A DNA stretch of 64,000 nt, taken from Acidobacteriota bacterium (GTDB lineage Bacteria; Acidobacteriota; Vicinamibacteria; Vicinamibacterales; CAVVIG01). Shown here one piece after another: positions 1 to 10,480 of the stretch; position 1 is the stretch's first letter, and each line of letters opens with the position of its first letter. Both the position numbers and the translations under genes were made by a program. The stretch is from the NCBI GenBank assembly GCA_020850715.1, contig JADZED010000027.1, forward strand, positions 1 to 64,000, read 5' to 3'. The notes under the pieces are model-generated. The model had not been told where the DNA came from. It searched no databases and was given only the letters and a program-made list of their open reading frames with translations.

Positions 1-213
1 ACGCGAACGGTCGCCGTGCGATCGATCACCGCGCCGCAGCGTACTCAATTCACGCGACCGGTACAAGGTCTTCACCATTCACGAAAACATTCCGGAATAC
101 GTCGCCGGATCTGACAAAGTCGTACTAAGAGGCTGTTGCGGTCGCCCGTGAAGCGCGCTGTCCGCCGAGAGCACCGCCGGTTCTCTGGCCTTTCGAGAAG
201 AATGGAGGAACGT

Positions 214-792
214 ATGCGCTTGATGTTCAGTGTGCTCGCCGCGGCGCTCGCTGCCGCCGCTGCCGTTGCGCAGAGTCCGGCGCCGGTCGAACTGAAGGTT
301 GGCGACAGAGCGCCCGCCTTCAGTCTCCAGGGGACCGACGGCAAGGTGCACGCGCTCTCGGACTACGCCGGCAAGCGGGCGGTGGTCGTCGCCTGGTTCC
401 CCGCCGCCTTCACCAGCGGCTGCACGATCGAGTGCAAGTCGCTCGCCGAGCACGGCGATCTGATCCGCAAGTACGACGTGCAGTACTTCATGGCGAGCGT
501 CGACTCCGCCGAGAAGAACGCGGAGTTCGCCAAGGCCACCTCGGTGATGCTCAACGGCCAGCAGGTGATGAAGGCGGAGGCCGACTTCCCGCTGCTGAGC
601 GATTCGACCAAGGCGGTGGCGGCGGCCTACGGCGTGCTGAACGCGCGCGGCGTGGCGAACCGCTGGACCTTCTACATCGGCAAGGACGGCAGGATCCTGG
701 CGATCGACAAGGCGGTCAAGCCGGCGACCTCCGCCGAGGATCTCGCGGCGAAGCTGGGCGAGCTCGGGGTGGCCAAGGCGCCGACCGACTGA
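214..792 (+). CDS. Peroxiredoxin (AhpC/TSA family), probably exported
   Basis: ORF 136..792; SD-like GGAGG before ATG 214; signal-like N-terminus; thioredoxin-fold peroxiredoxin motif FTSGCTIECKSL. Confidence 0.85.
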   Translation: MRLMFSVLAAALAAAAAVAQSPAPVELKVGDRAPAFSLQGTDGKVHALSDYAGKRAVVVAWFPAAFTSGCTIECKSLAEHGDLIRKYDVQYFMASVDSAEKNAEFAKATSVMLNGQQVMKAEADFPLLSDSTKAVAAAYGVLNARGVANRWTFYIGKDGRILAIDKAVKPATSAEDLAAKLGELGVAKAPTD

Positions 793-839
793 TTCCCGGG
801 AGGCCGGGAGATCGAGATTGCCTCGCGGCGCGGACTCCT

Positions 840-1925
840 GTGAACACACCGTTTGCCATCGCGCCGCCGATCGAACCGATGCTCGCGAAGCCCGCGGCGC
901 ATCTGCCGGCCAGCGGCGCGTTTCTCTACGAACCGAAGTGGGACGGCTTCCGCGCGCTCGTGTACCGCAGCGGCGCCGACGTCTACATTCAGAGCCGCGA
1001 TCTGCGTCCGCTCGACCGCTACTTTCCCGAGCTCCATGAAGCTTTGCGGGCGCTGCCCGATCTCTCGGTCGTCGACGGCGAGATCGTCATCGCGACATCG
1101 CACGGTCTCGATTTCGATGCGCTCCAGCTCCGGTTGCACCCGGCGGCCTCGCGCGTCTCGAAGCTCGCGGCCGACACGCCGGCCTCGTTCGTCGCCTTCG
1201 ACCTGCTCGCCCTGGGCGGCCGCGACATCCGCGCGCGGCCGCAGGCTGAGCGGCGCGCGCGGCTGGAGGAGGCGCTGGCGGGCGCGACGGCGCCAATCCA
1301 TCTCACGCCGCTCACCCGCGATCCGGCGGTTGCCCGGGCGTGGCTCGCCGAGTTCGAAGGCGCGGGCCTCGACGGCGTCGTCGTGAAGCCGGCGGGCGCC
1401 CCGTATCAGCCCGGCAAGCGCGCGATGCTCAAGGTGAAGCACGCACGCACCGCCGACTGCGTCGTGGCCGGCTTCCGGTGGCACAAGGAGGGCAGGGGCC
1501 GGCTGGTCGGATCGCTGCTGCTCGGGCTCTACGACGGGAAGGAGCGCCTGCACCACGTGGGCGTCACCTCGTCGTTCACGATGGCGGCGCGCCGGTCGCT
1601 CGCGATCGAGCTGGAGGGGCTGCGCAAGGATGCGATGAAGGCGCATCCCTGGAAGGACTGGGCCGGCGCCGCAGGCAAGGCCGCGCGCATGCCGGGCGGC
1701 CGGAGCCGATGGAGCGCGGGCAAGGATCTCTCGTGGGAACCGCTGCGCATCGAGCGGGTGTGCGAGGTGAAGTACGATCACATGCAGGGCGACCGGTTCC
1801 GCCACGCCGCCACCTTCCTCCGCTGGCGCCCCGACAAGCCGCCGTCCGCCTGCCGCTACGATCAGCTCGAGATCACGACGTCTTTCGAGCTGTCGAAGGT
1901 CTTTGCCGCTGTACGCGCGCGCTGA
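840..1925 (+). CDS. ATP-dependent DNA ligase (LigC/LigD ligase-domain type)
   Basis: GTG start at 840 in ORF 432..1925; nucleotidyltransferase motif EPKWDGFRAL; C-terminal OB-fold-like region. Confidence 0.9.
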   Translation: MNTPFAIAPPIEPMLAKPAAHLPASGAFLYEPKWDGFRALVYRSGADVYIQSRDLRPLDRYFPELHEALRALPDLSVVDGEIVIATSHGLDFDALQLRLHPAASRVSKLAADTPASFVAFDLLALGGRDIRARPQAERRARLEEALAGATAPIHLTPLTRDPAVARAWLAEFEGAGLDGVVVKPAGAPYQPGKRAMLKVKHARTADCVVAGFRWHKEGRGRLVGSLLLGLYDGKERLHHVGVTSSFTMAARRSLAIELEGLRKDAMKAHPWKDWAGAAGKAARMPGGRSRWSAGKDLSWEPLRIERVCEVKYDHMQGDRFRHAATFLRWRPDKPPSACRYDQLEITTSFELSKVFAAVRAR

Positions 1926-2062
1926 CCTTGTGTTATTCTTTACGCTCCATCAAAGTGTTGAGCTGTATCGGCTACGGGAATTCCCAGGTTCCCGGCAGCA
2001 CGGGCCGATGCTCGTAAGCATCCGCGAATGCGGCGGCGAAGCAGACGAATGGAGTGGCACTC

Positions 2063-3349
2063 ATGAGGAAGGGTTTGGCGGTCCTGGCCGCCGTCGTGTT
2101 CACGGCTGCGTGTTCCAAGAGCGCGCCGATGCGTCCATCCGAAGCTGCGGCGGGCGGCGCCGCCGCCGCGAGCGCCGATGCCCGGGCGAGCGTGACGATC
2201 ACCGCGCCGCAGCTCGTCTCGCCGGCGGCAGGGGCGCGGCTGGCGTTCGCGCAGCAGCCGCTCACGCTGACGATCAAGAATGCCGTGGCCACCAGCGCGC
2301 GCGCCCGGACGTACACGTTCCAGGTGGCGACCGACGGCGATTTCAAGAACATCGCCTACTCGAAGGAAGGGGTCGCCGAGGGCGAGAGCGGCCAGACGAG
2401 CCTGGTGATCGACAAGCTCGCCGGCGATCGCGATTACTTCTGGCGTGCGCTGGCGGTGAGCGGTTCGTCGGAAGGTCCGTTCGCGCCGGCGCGCCTGTTC
2501 AACGTCGGGCCGGAGGTCGTCCTCCAGGCACCCGTGCCGATCTCGCCCGCCGACGGCGGTCAGCTGGGTCAGGGTTCGCTCGTGACCGGCAACGCCTCGC
2601 GCACCGGTCCGGCCGGCCCCATCACCTATAAGTTCGAGGTCTCGTCGTCGAGCGGCTTCGGCAGCACGGTCTTCAGCAGGACGGTCGCGGAAGGCATCGG
2701 CCAGACCTCGGCGATCATGGACGTGAAGCTGACGACGGGCAACATCTATTACTGGCGCGTGCAGGCCATCGACGCGACCAACAACATCACCGGGCCGTTC
2801 TCCGTCACGCGGTCGTTCAAGTACGTGCCGTTCGACTTGAGCCAGGCCGTCATGGAGAATTCGCCGAAGGATTTCGCCGACTGGCCCGAGACCGCGAAGA
2901 TCACCAGCATCCAGTTCAACCGCTACTACTTCGCCGTCGACTTCGACAAGCGGGACGGTCCGGGCCGCTGGCCGGACATGACGCCGCCGGGCTGGAGCGG
3001 CGCGCTGCAGTACACGCTCGGCATGTGCGGCAACCTCGGCGGCACCTGGCATTGCGCCGCGATCGTCCAGTTCTGGCACGGGCGGACGCTCACCGACTCG
3101 GCCCCGCCGTCGTGGGTCCATGCGGAATGGTTCTACGGCCGATGGGGCGCCCTGAACGGCTGGCAGCCGCAGGACGGTGAGCTGGTCGGGCTGTTCGTCG
3201 GTTCGGGCAACCTGCGCGACGGCGGCGACCTGACCCGGGCCACCTGTCCGGCGGTCTGCGAACGCTCGAACGTCGCGCTCGTGCCCTGGTCGAATTACGG
3301 CGACGAGAGCTACGTGTATTCGCTCGGCCGGCTGCTGCTCGGCCGCTGA
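2063..3349 (+). CDS. Putative lipoprotein with fibronectin type III-like repeats
   Basis: ORF 2054..3349; lipobox-like VFTAACS; repeated 'YTFQVATDGDF.. / YKFEVSSSSGF.. YYWRVQA' patterns. Confidence 0.7.
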   Translation: MRKGLAVLAAVVFTAACSKSAPMRPSEAAAGGAAAASADARASVTITAPQLVSPAAGARLAFAQQPLTLTIKNAVATSARARTYTFQVATDGDFKNIAYSKEGVAEGESGQTSLVIDKLAGDRDYFWRALAVSGSSEGPFAPARLFNVGPEVVLQAPVPISPADGGQLGQGSLVTGNASRTGPAGPITYKFEVSSSSGFGSTVFSRTVAEGIGQTSAIMDVKLTTGNIYYWRVQAIDATNNITGPFSVTRSFKYVPFDLSQAVMENSPKDFADWPETAKITSIQFNRYYFAVDFDKRDGPGRWPDMTPPGWSGALQYTLGMCGNLGGTWHCAAIVQFWHGRTLTDSAPPSWVHAEWFYGRWGALNGWQPQDGELVGLFVGSGNLRDGGDLTRATCPAVCERSNVALVPWSNYGDESYVYSLGRLLLGR

Positions 3350-3370
3350 CGCTTTCAAACTGCAGTTCGA

Positions 3371-3397
3371 GCGGGGCGCCCGCGTCGGGCGCCCCGC
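3371..3397 (+). terminator. Terminator-like hairpin after the lipoprotein gene (no U-tract)
   Basis: Perfect 11-bp stem GCGGGGCGCCC-gcgtc-GGGCGCCCCGC, 21 bp after the stop codon. Confidence 0.5.
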
Positions 3398-3446
3398 CTC
3401 CCGTCCAGGCCGCATGACGCCCGGGGTCACCCGCCGACTTGTGTGA

Positions 3447-4799
<1,353 letters not shown>

Positions 4800-4864
4800 A
4801 CGGCTGATTGCAGATTGAGCATGCGCGGCAGGGCCGTTCGTGGTCGGGATCGGCCGGCGGCGCT

Positions 4865-5467
4865 CTACTCGACCGGACCGTCCGCCAGTCTCTCGTATTC
4901 AGCCGGCGTATCGATGTCGACGAACGCGCCGGCGTCGTCGACCTCCAGTTCGCCGGCCGGCGTCGCGTGCGCGCGCACGACCGGCCTGGCCCCTGCCGAT
5001 GGATCGGCCCGGCGCAGCGCGTCGAACAGCGAACGGTCGATGAGCACGGGGTGGCCGTGTCGGCCACCGCGGACCGGCCGCACGATTGGTGCATGCGTGC
5101 GACGGTAGCCGTCCAGGACCGCACGGATCGTCGCCGCCGACACCAAGGGCACGTCGACCAGCGTCAGCAGCATCGCGCCGACCCCAGGACGATCGATGAC
5201 GGCCAGACCGGCGAGCACGGACGACAACTGCCCTCGATCGTACTCAGGGTTCCTGACGAATCGGGCGGACAGCCGGGAGGCGTCGAACGTTTCAACGATC
5301 AGGTCGGCTTCGTGGCCGACGACCACGACCGTCTCTTCCACGCCCGCGATGGCTGCGGTCCCGACGATGCGAGACAGGAACGTGTCGCCCCCCGGCAGCG
5401 CCAGGGTCGCCTTCGGGCGCCCCATGCGGCTGGACCGGCCGGCCGCGAGCACGACGAGCGGGATCAC
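4865..5467 (-). CDS. MobA/MocA-like nucleotidyltransferase
   Basis: N-terminal LAAGRSSRMGRPKATL; NTP-transferase fold; GTG start with TAGGAT 6 nt upstream. Confidence 0.8.
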   Translation of the reverse strand: MIPLVVLAAGRSSRMGRPKATLALPGGDTFLSRIVGTAAIAGVEETVVVVGHEADLIVETFDASRLSARFVRNPEYDRGQLSSVLAGLAVIDRPGVGAMLLTLVDVPLVSAATIRAVLDGYRRTHAPIVRPVRGGRHGHPVLIDRSLFDALRRADPSAGARPVVRAHATPAGELEVDDAGAFVDIDTPAEYERLADGPVE

Positions 5468-5504
5468 CGCCCGATCCTAGCTGTACTGCGCTAGAATCGC
5501 GGCA

Positions 5505-5723
5505 ATGGCCGATGTGGATCTGCAGATTCGATGTCAGCGTTGCGGCGCCCAGATGGAGCTCCGCGACCCCGGACCGGGCAGGCCATGGGCGCCGGACCAG
5601 TTCTGGGTGTGTCCGAAGTGCGGGCGCCATTTCTGGTCGACCTACCCCACGCCCGGCGGTACGGCGAAGGCGAAGCCGGCCGAGCCGGCCGCCGATGCGC
5701 CGCCGCGGGCGGGCGCCTCTTAG
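5505..5723 (+). CDS. Small zinc-ribbon protein
   Basis: 72 aa; CQRC...CPKC. Confidence 0.6.
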   Translation: MADVDLQIRCQRCGAQMELRDPGPGRPWAPDQFWVCPKCGRHFWSTYPTPGGTAKAKPAEPAADAPPRAGAS

Positions 5724-5737
5724 TTCTTGCCTGTGCT

Positions 5738-5767
5738 TGACTTCCGCGCCAGAGTCTGCCTAGACTG
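5738..5767 (+). promoter_or_regulatory. Sigma70-like promoter for cold-shock-like gene
   Basis: TTGACT-N18-TAGACT upstream of CDS at 5822. Confidence 0.6.
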
Positions 5768-5821
5768 CCCGCTTTGGCAGCTCAGCCAGCGCTGGGCTCG
5801 GACTTCGGAGGGCTTTCGCGT

Positions 5822-6028
5822 ATGCCAACCGGGACTATCGCGCGACTCCTGATCGACAAGGGATTCGGGTTCATCCGCGACGAAAGCGGCATCGAGCACT
5901 TCTTTCACCGCAGCTCGGTTCGCGGCGCCGTGTTCGAGCTGTTGCGGGAAGGCCAGAGGGTCGAGTTCACGCCGGAAGATTCGCAGAAGGGTCCGCGCGC
6001 CGGCGACGTCCGCCTCATCGAAAGCTGA
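5822..6028 (+). CDS. Cold-shock-domain-like protein
   Basis: MPTGTIARLLIDKGFGFIRDESGIEHFFHRSSV...RVEFTPEDSQKGPRAGDV. Confidence 0.85.
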   Translation: MPTGTIARLLIDKGFGFIRDESGIEHFFHRSSVRGAVFELLREGQRVEFTPEDSQKGPRAGDVRLIES

Positions 6029-6049
6029 TCCAGCGGTGCGATCGCGCGC

Positions 6050-6766
6050 TCAGACGGCGGCGGCTGTCAGATGCGCGATCGCGCTCACCACGGCGCCGGT
6101 GTCTTCGAGCGTCTCGAACACCACGTCTGCGCCCGCCGCCCGCAGTTCGCGCGCGTCATGGCCGCCGGTGGCCACTGCAATGGCTCGTGCGCCGCTTGCG
6201 AAAGCGCACGCCACGTCCAGCGGGGTATCCCCGATCACAATCACCTGCGAAGCCGGCACGATGGGGCCGCCGCACGCCTGAACGCGTGCGAGCGCGGCCG
6301 GCAGCAGCAGATTGCGGTCGACATCCCGGTCGCCGAATGCGCCGCACGAGAAGAACCGCCACAAGTCGAAATGCTCCAGCTTGAGCCTGGCGCCCGCTTC
6401 CGTGTTGCCCGTCAGCAGCGCCAGGAAGACGTGCATTGCCGGCGCGAGACGCCTGAGCAGCGGCCGGACACCCGGCATGATCTTCCTGCGCGGGCCAGCC
6501 CGCCCGAGCTCGGCCTGAAGATGCGCCGGATACGCGCGGTGGAAGCGCGCGAGCGCGCCCGGCGACGCCGTCACCCCGTGGGCGTCGATGGCGCGCGCGA
6601 GCAGCCACGCATCGGTCCGTCCGTCCATCGGCACCCCGGCAAACGCGTTCGCGATCCCGAACACTTCCTCGAACGCCCCCGACATGGCGCGCCCGCCGGC
6701 GCCGCCGGTGAGCACAAGCGTACCGTCGATGTCGAAGAGAAGGATGGCGGCCGGACTGGGCGTCAG
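6050..6766 (-). CDS. HAD-family hydrolase (phosphoglycolate phosphatase-like)
   Basis: ILLFDIDGTLV, LLTGNTEAGARLKL, VIGDTPLDVACA; no ATG/GTG/TTG close upstream, CTG at 6766 overlaps upstream stop. Confidence 0.75.
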   Translation of the reverse strand: MTPSPAAILLFDIDGTLVLTGGAGGRAMSGAFEEVFGIANAFAGVPMDGRTDAWLLARAIDAHGVTASPGALARFHRAYPAHLQAELGRAGPRRKIMPGVRPLLRRLAPAMHVFLALLTGNTEAGARLKLEHFDLWRFFSCGAFGDRDVDRNLLLPAALARVQACGGPIVPASQVIVIGDTPLDVACAFASGARAIAVATGGHDARELRAAGADVVFETLEDTGAVVSAIAHLTAAAV

Positions 6767-6963
6767 GCGGCGCTGCGCACGTTGCCTGCCCGCGGTCCCT
6801 TCGCCGACGGTTCCTCGTCGAAGGACACGCGCTGCCCCTCGTTCAACTGATCGAAGCTGCCCTGCACGGCGCTCCGATGGAAGAACCACTCCTGGCCGTT
6901 GTCGTCGCGGATGAAGCCGAAACCCCGATCCCGAACGAGTCGCTTGATCGTGCCGCCTGGCAT
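6763..6963 (-). CDS. Cold-shock-domain-like protein (second copy)
   Basis: MPGGTIKRLVRDRGFGFIRDDNGQEWFFHRSAV...SFDEEPSAKGPRAGNV. Confidence 0.85.
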   Translation of the reverse strand: MPGGTIKRLVRDRGFGFIRDDNGQEWFFHRSAVQGSFDQLNEGQRVSFDEEPSAKGPRAGNVRSAA

Positions 6964-7159
6964 TCGAGTCTCCTTGGGCACACGTGCGCCCGTGGAGCGG
7001 GCGGTTCAAATCCCGTTCCCACGGCCCGAAGGGAATCCGGGCCGAATTGCCGACGCGTGCGCAGGCTCAGCGGTGCCCGGCATGCGAAAACAGATACGGC
7101 TGTGTATCGATAGCAGCCGCACTCTGATGCCGATGGCGGGTACCACAGGCGCGTTCACG

Positions 7160-7876
7160 TCACCCGAGACGGTGCCGGAGCCACCCGAGTGGCCCTGCCG
7201 GCCGCAGCCGGCCCGTCGCCGCCTCGTGCGTGAGCACGCGATCGGCGATTGCGGCGGCAAACGCTCGATCGGCAGTCAGCGTCACGATGGCAATCCCGCG
7301 GCGGGCGGCCGTGGCGCGCAGCGTACCGCCCAGGCTGGCGGCGTCCGATCGCGCCATGCCGGCGCTGAGATGCTCGACCAGCAGGATCTCTGGCGCGAGC
7401 GCGAGCGCACGCGCCACGCGCACGCGCGCCCGCGCGATGGGGTCGAGCTCGCCGACCGCCCGATCCAGCAGCGCTTCCGGCAGGCCGGCCTCCCGCGCCA
7501 GCACGGTCGCGCGCGTGCGTACCTCGCCGGGCGGCGGCTCGATCTCGAGCGTGAACGGCATCGAGATGTTCTGAATCGGCGACAGCGAGTCGAGCAGCAC
7601 GGCGCGCTCGCTGACGATGCCGAAGCGGTCCGCGAAGGCGAGCCATGCGTCGCTGTCGGCGATCCCGGCGGTGGGCGTCCCGAACGCCGCCGCCGAACCG
7701 CTTTCCGGCAGCGTCGCGCCCGTGACGAGGTTCACGAAGATCTCCGACGCCCCGCGATCCAGCCCCAGGATGGCGACCGATTCGCCGCGGCCGACCGCCA
7801 GATGCTCGATGCGCAGCGGGCGGAGGGCGCCGTAGCTCCTGGAGATCCCGGTCAGATCGACGACGTCGCCGGTCAC
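7160..7876 (-). CDS. ABC-transporter ATPase-like protein with degenerate Walker A
   Basis: ABC-ATPase layout (SRSYGALRPLRIEHLAVGRGESVAILGL..., ARVRVARALALAPEILLVEHLSAGM) but no GKS/T. Confidence 0.6.
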   Translation of the reverse strand: MTGDVVDLTGISRSYGALRPLRIEHLAVGRGESVAILGLDRGASEIFVNLVTGATLPESGSAAAFGTPTAGIADSDAWLAFADRFGIVSERAVLLDSLSPIQNISMPFTLEIEPPPGEVRTRATVLAREAGLPEALLDRAVGELDPIARARVRVARALALAPEILLVEHLSAGMARSDAASLGGTLRATAARRGIAIVTLTADRAFAAAIADRVLTHEAATGRLRPAGPLGWLRHRLG

Positions 7877-8337
7877 GAACCGATGAGGCTGTTGACGTCG
7901 TCCACGATGCGGCCCGAGGCGCGGAGGGCGCCGGCCTCGACCTTGATCGCGGCGAGATTGCAGGCGATCGCGCCGTAGGCCACCATCGCGTGCACGATAG
8001 GCGGCAGCGCCCTGGTGTCGGCGCTGGCGCCGAGCAGCGCCGCGAGGATCGTGGCGGCAATCGCATAGGTTGCGATGGAGAACACCGGCTTGCGCGCGGC
8101 GGCCAGGCGCGCGTAGTGGTCGCCGGCCAGGTGATTCTCCTGCATGGCGTCCTTGATCGCCTTCCCCTTGCCGATGAAGTAGAACATCGTCATCGAGTGG
8201 GCGAGCAGGAGGATGAGCGTCGAGAAGAAGCCCCAGCCGATGTGGCGCGTGAGGTCGGCGCCCGCGAGGCCGAGGACGGCGGTCGCGATCAGACCAGCGG
8301 TGCCGAGACCGAGCGCGGTGAGCAGGGCTTGGGCCAC
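7873..8337 (-). CDS. Integral membrane protein of unknown function
   Basis: About 4 hydrophobic segments; GTG start 8337; 4-nt overlap (GTGA) with downstream CDS. Confidence 0.6.
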   Translation of the reverse strand: MAQALLTALGLGTAGLIATAVLGLAGADLTRHIGWGFFSTLILLLAHSMTMFYFIGKGKAIKDAMQENHLAGDHYARLAAARKPVFSIATYAIAATILAALLGASADTRALPPIVHAMVAYGAIACNLAAIKVEAGALRASGRIVDDVNSLIGS

Positions 8338-8344
8338 AGCAGCG

Positions 8345-9172
8345 TCAATTATGACGCATCCGCAGCCGCAGCGCGTCCCAGGCGTCGCGCGGCAGCGTCG
8401 CGGCGCCGGGCGCCGCGGCGCCGTGCGCGTTGTCGCCGTGGAAGTCCGAGCCGCCCGTGATGAGCAGTCCGGCGCGCGACGCCAGTTCCGCGTAGCGGGA
8501 CGCGGCCGCTGCGTCGTGCTCGCTGTGGTAGGCCTCGATCGCATCGATCCCCGCGTCGATGAGACCGGGCAGCCACTCGTCGTGGCGCAGCAGCCCCGGG
8601 TGCGCCAGCGACACCAGGCCGCCGGCGGCGTGCAGCCGTTCGGTCACCTCCGACGGCGACGCCGCGAGCCGCGGCACGTACGCGGGGCGGCCGCGCCCGA
8701 GCCACCGGCCGAAGGCCACGTCGATCGAGGCCGCGTACCCCGCCGCGACCATCGCCCGCGCGACCCACGGACGACCGGCCGACTTCGAGGCATCGTCGAT
8801 CGCGGGCTGCACCAGCGCGTCCGCATCGAGCGGCATCCCGAGCCCGGCGAGCCGCGCGACGATCGCGCGCACGCGATCGATGCGCCGCAGGCGCTGCTGG
8901 GCGAGGAAGTCGAGCAGGGGCGCCGAGTGCACGTCGATGAAGTAGCCGAGCACGTGGACATCGGCGTCGTCGCGCGCGGCGGTCACCTCGATGCCCGGCA
9001 CGAACTCGAGGCCGGCGGATCGGCAGGCCGCCGCGGCCGCGTCGGCGCCGGCGACGGTGTCGTGATCGGTGACGCCGAGCACCGTCACGCCCGCGCGGGC
9101 GGCGCAGGCCACCAGATCGGCGGGCGACAGGCGGCCGTCGGACGCGTGCGTATGGGTGTGGAGATCGATCAC
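8345..9172 (-). CDS. PHP-domain phosphoesterase
   Basis: VIDLHTHTHASDGRLSP, GVTDHDTVAG, GSDFHGDN motifs; GTG start overlaps upstream stop. Confidence 0.9.
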   Translation of the reverse strand: MIDLHTHTHASDGRLSPADLVACAARAGVTVLGVTDHDTVAGADAAAAACRSAGLEFVPGIEVTAARDDADVHVLGYFIDVHSAPLLDFLAQQRLRRIDRVRAIVARLAGLGMPLDADALVQPAIDDASKSAGRPWVARAMVAAGYAASIDVAFGRWLGRGRPAYVPRLAASPSEVTERLHAAGGLVSLAHPGLLRHDEWLPGLIDAGIDAIEAYHSEHDAAAASRYAELASRAGLLITGGSDFHGDNAHGAAAPGAATLPRDAWDALRLRMRHN

Positions 9173-10104
9173 CGGTGCGGGCGCTTCTTCCGGCGTTCGC
9201 GCAGGGCGCGGTATTCCCGGATGAGCAGGTTCAGGTGGTCGCGCTCCTCGGCGGCGAATTCGAGGAAGATGCGCCGGCCCTCGGTTTCCTCGAACCGCTC
9301 GCCATACTTCTTGAAGAACTGGTGCGAACCGCGCTCGCACTTGATGCCGATGAGCAGCGCCCGCTCGGCGTCGACGCCGTGGCGCAGCTCCTCAGCCCCG
9401 GAAGAGAAGAGGCGATTGGCGGGCCCCTTGAAGAAGAGGAAGGTCGGCCGCGACTCCAGCTTCGGGTCTCCGGCGAGCAGCTCCGCGTAGCGCTGCTTGA
9501 GCGTCGCCAGGTGCTCCCCCTCTTCGAGGGCGAGCTGCTGGAACACGCGGCGCCCGCGCGCGTCGGAGGTGATCTTCGCCGCGCGCGTGTAGAACTCCAG
9601 GCCGCTCTGCTCGGTGGCGATCGCCATGCGGAGCGCGTCGCGCGCGAAGACGAGGCCGGTGGTGGATCCGTCGATCGGCGGCGTGCTCGTGCCGGTGCGG
9701 CAGGCCTCGCAGACGCCGACGATCTGCACGACCGTCTCCTTGGGCTGGAAGTTCCGGGCGCCCGCGATCTCCTGGAGCAGCCCTTCGACGTCCGAGCTCA
9801 GGAACTCCGACGACTGGTGGCAGGTGGTGCAGACCAGATGGAAGTGGCGCGGGTGCCGGTGCGCCGGCTCGTAGCGCGAGCGTCCCTCGCCGAAATCGAC
9901 CTTGCGCGCGATGCCGGCCTCGACCATCGACTGCAGCGACCGGTAGACCGTGGCGCGGCCGACGCGGCTGTCCTCGTGCCGGACCAGCGCGAACAGATCG
10001 TCGGCGCTCACGTGACCCTCCTGCCGGAGGAAGATCTGGAGGATGCGATCGCGCTTGCTGGATCGCTTCCCCCCGGCCGGTTTGAGCGTCGGGATCTCGG
10101 ACAC
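9169..10104 (-). CDS. Fur-family regulator fused to rubrerythrin/ferritin-like domain
   Basis: Fur wHTH (ADDLFALVRHEDSRVGRATVYRSLQSMVEAGI), HFHLVCTTCHQ and CEAC; C-terminal two ExxH-type helix pairs (ALEEGEHLATL, AAEERDHLNLL). Confidence 0.85.
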   Translation of the reverse strand: MSEIPTLKPAGGKRSSKRDRILQIFLRQEGHVSADDLFALVRHEDSRVGRATVYRSLQSMVEAGIARKVDFGEGRSRYEPAHRHPRHFHLVCTTCHQSSEFLSSDVEGLLQEIAGARNFQPKETVVQIVGVCEACRTGTSTPPIDGSTTGLVFARDALRMAIATEQSGLEFYTRAAKITSDARGRRVFQQLALEEGEHLATLKQRYAELLAGDPKLESRPTFLFFKGPANRLFSSGAEELRHGVDAERALLIGIKCERGSHQFFKKYGERFEETEGRRIFLEFAAEERDHLNLLIREYRALRERRKKRPHR

Positions 10105-10132
10105 GGCGCGGGTCGTCCGCGGATGTCGCGCG

Positions 10133-10462
10133 TCAGTCGACGGTGAAGGAGGAGCCGCAGCCGCAGGTCGACTTCGCATTCGGGTTCTTGATGGTGAAGC
10201 CGCCGCCGCTGATCGTATCCACGAAGTCCACTTCGGCGCCCATCAGATACCGGATGCTGATCGGATCCACGTACAGCCTGACGCCGTTGGTCTCGAACAC
10301 CTGATCGCCGGACCCCTGTCCGTTCTCCTCGATCATCAGTCCGTACTGAAAGCCCGAGCATCCGCCGCCCTGCACGAACACGCGCAGGCCGCTGCCCGCC
10401 TTGTTCTCTTCGCTCAACAGCTCGACGATCTTGCCCGCTGCAGTCTCGGATACGTTAATCAT
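10133..10462 (-). CDS. erpA: Iron-sulfur cluster insertion protein (ErpA/IscA/HesB family)
   Basis: 109 aa; GGCSGFQYGL...CGCGSSF; TATAAT 6 nt upstream of ATG. Confidence 0.9.
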   Translation of the reverse strand: MINVSETAAGKIVELLSEENKAGSGLRVFVQGGGCSGFQYGLMIEENGQGSGDQVFETNGVRLYVDPISIRYLMGAEVDFVDTISGGGFTIKNPNAKSTCGCGSSFTVD

Positions 10463-10480
10463 GTCAACATTATACAACCC

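Noticed and set aside
6990-7023. tRNA T-arm-like string GCGGGCGGTTCAAATCCCGTTCCCACGG
   Set aside because: Folds as a simple hairpin (CGTGGaGCGGG...CCCGTtcCCACG); the T-stem is mispaired around TTCAAAT and no D-arm, anticodon arm or matching acceptor is present.
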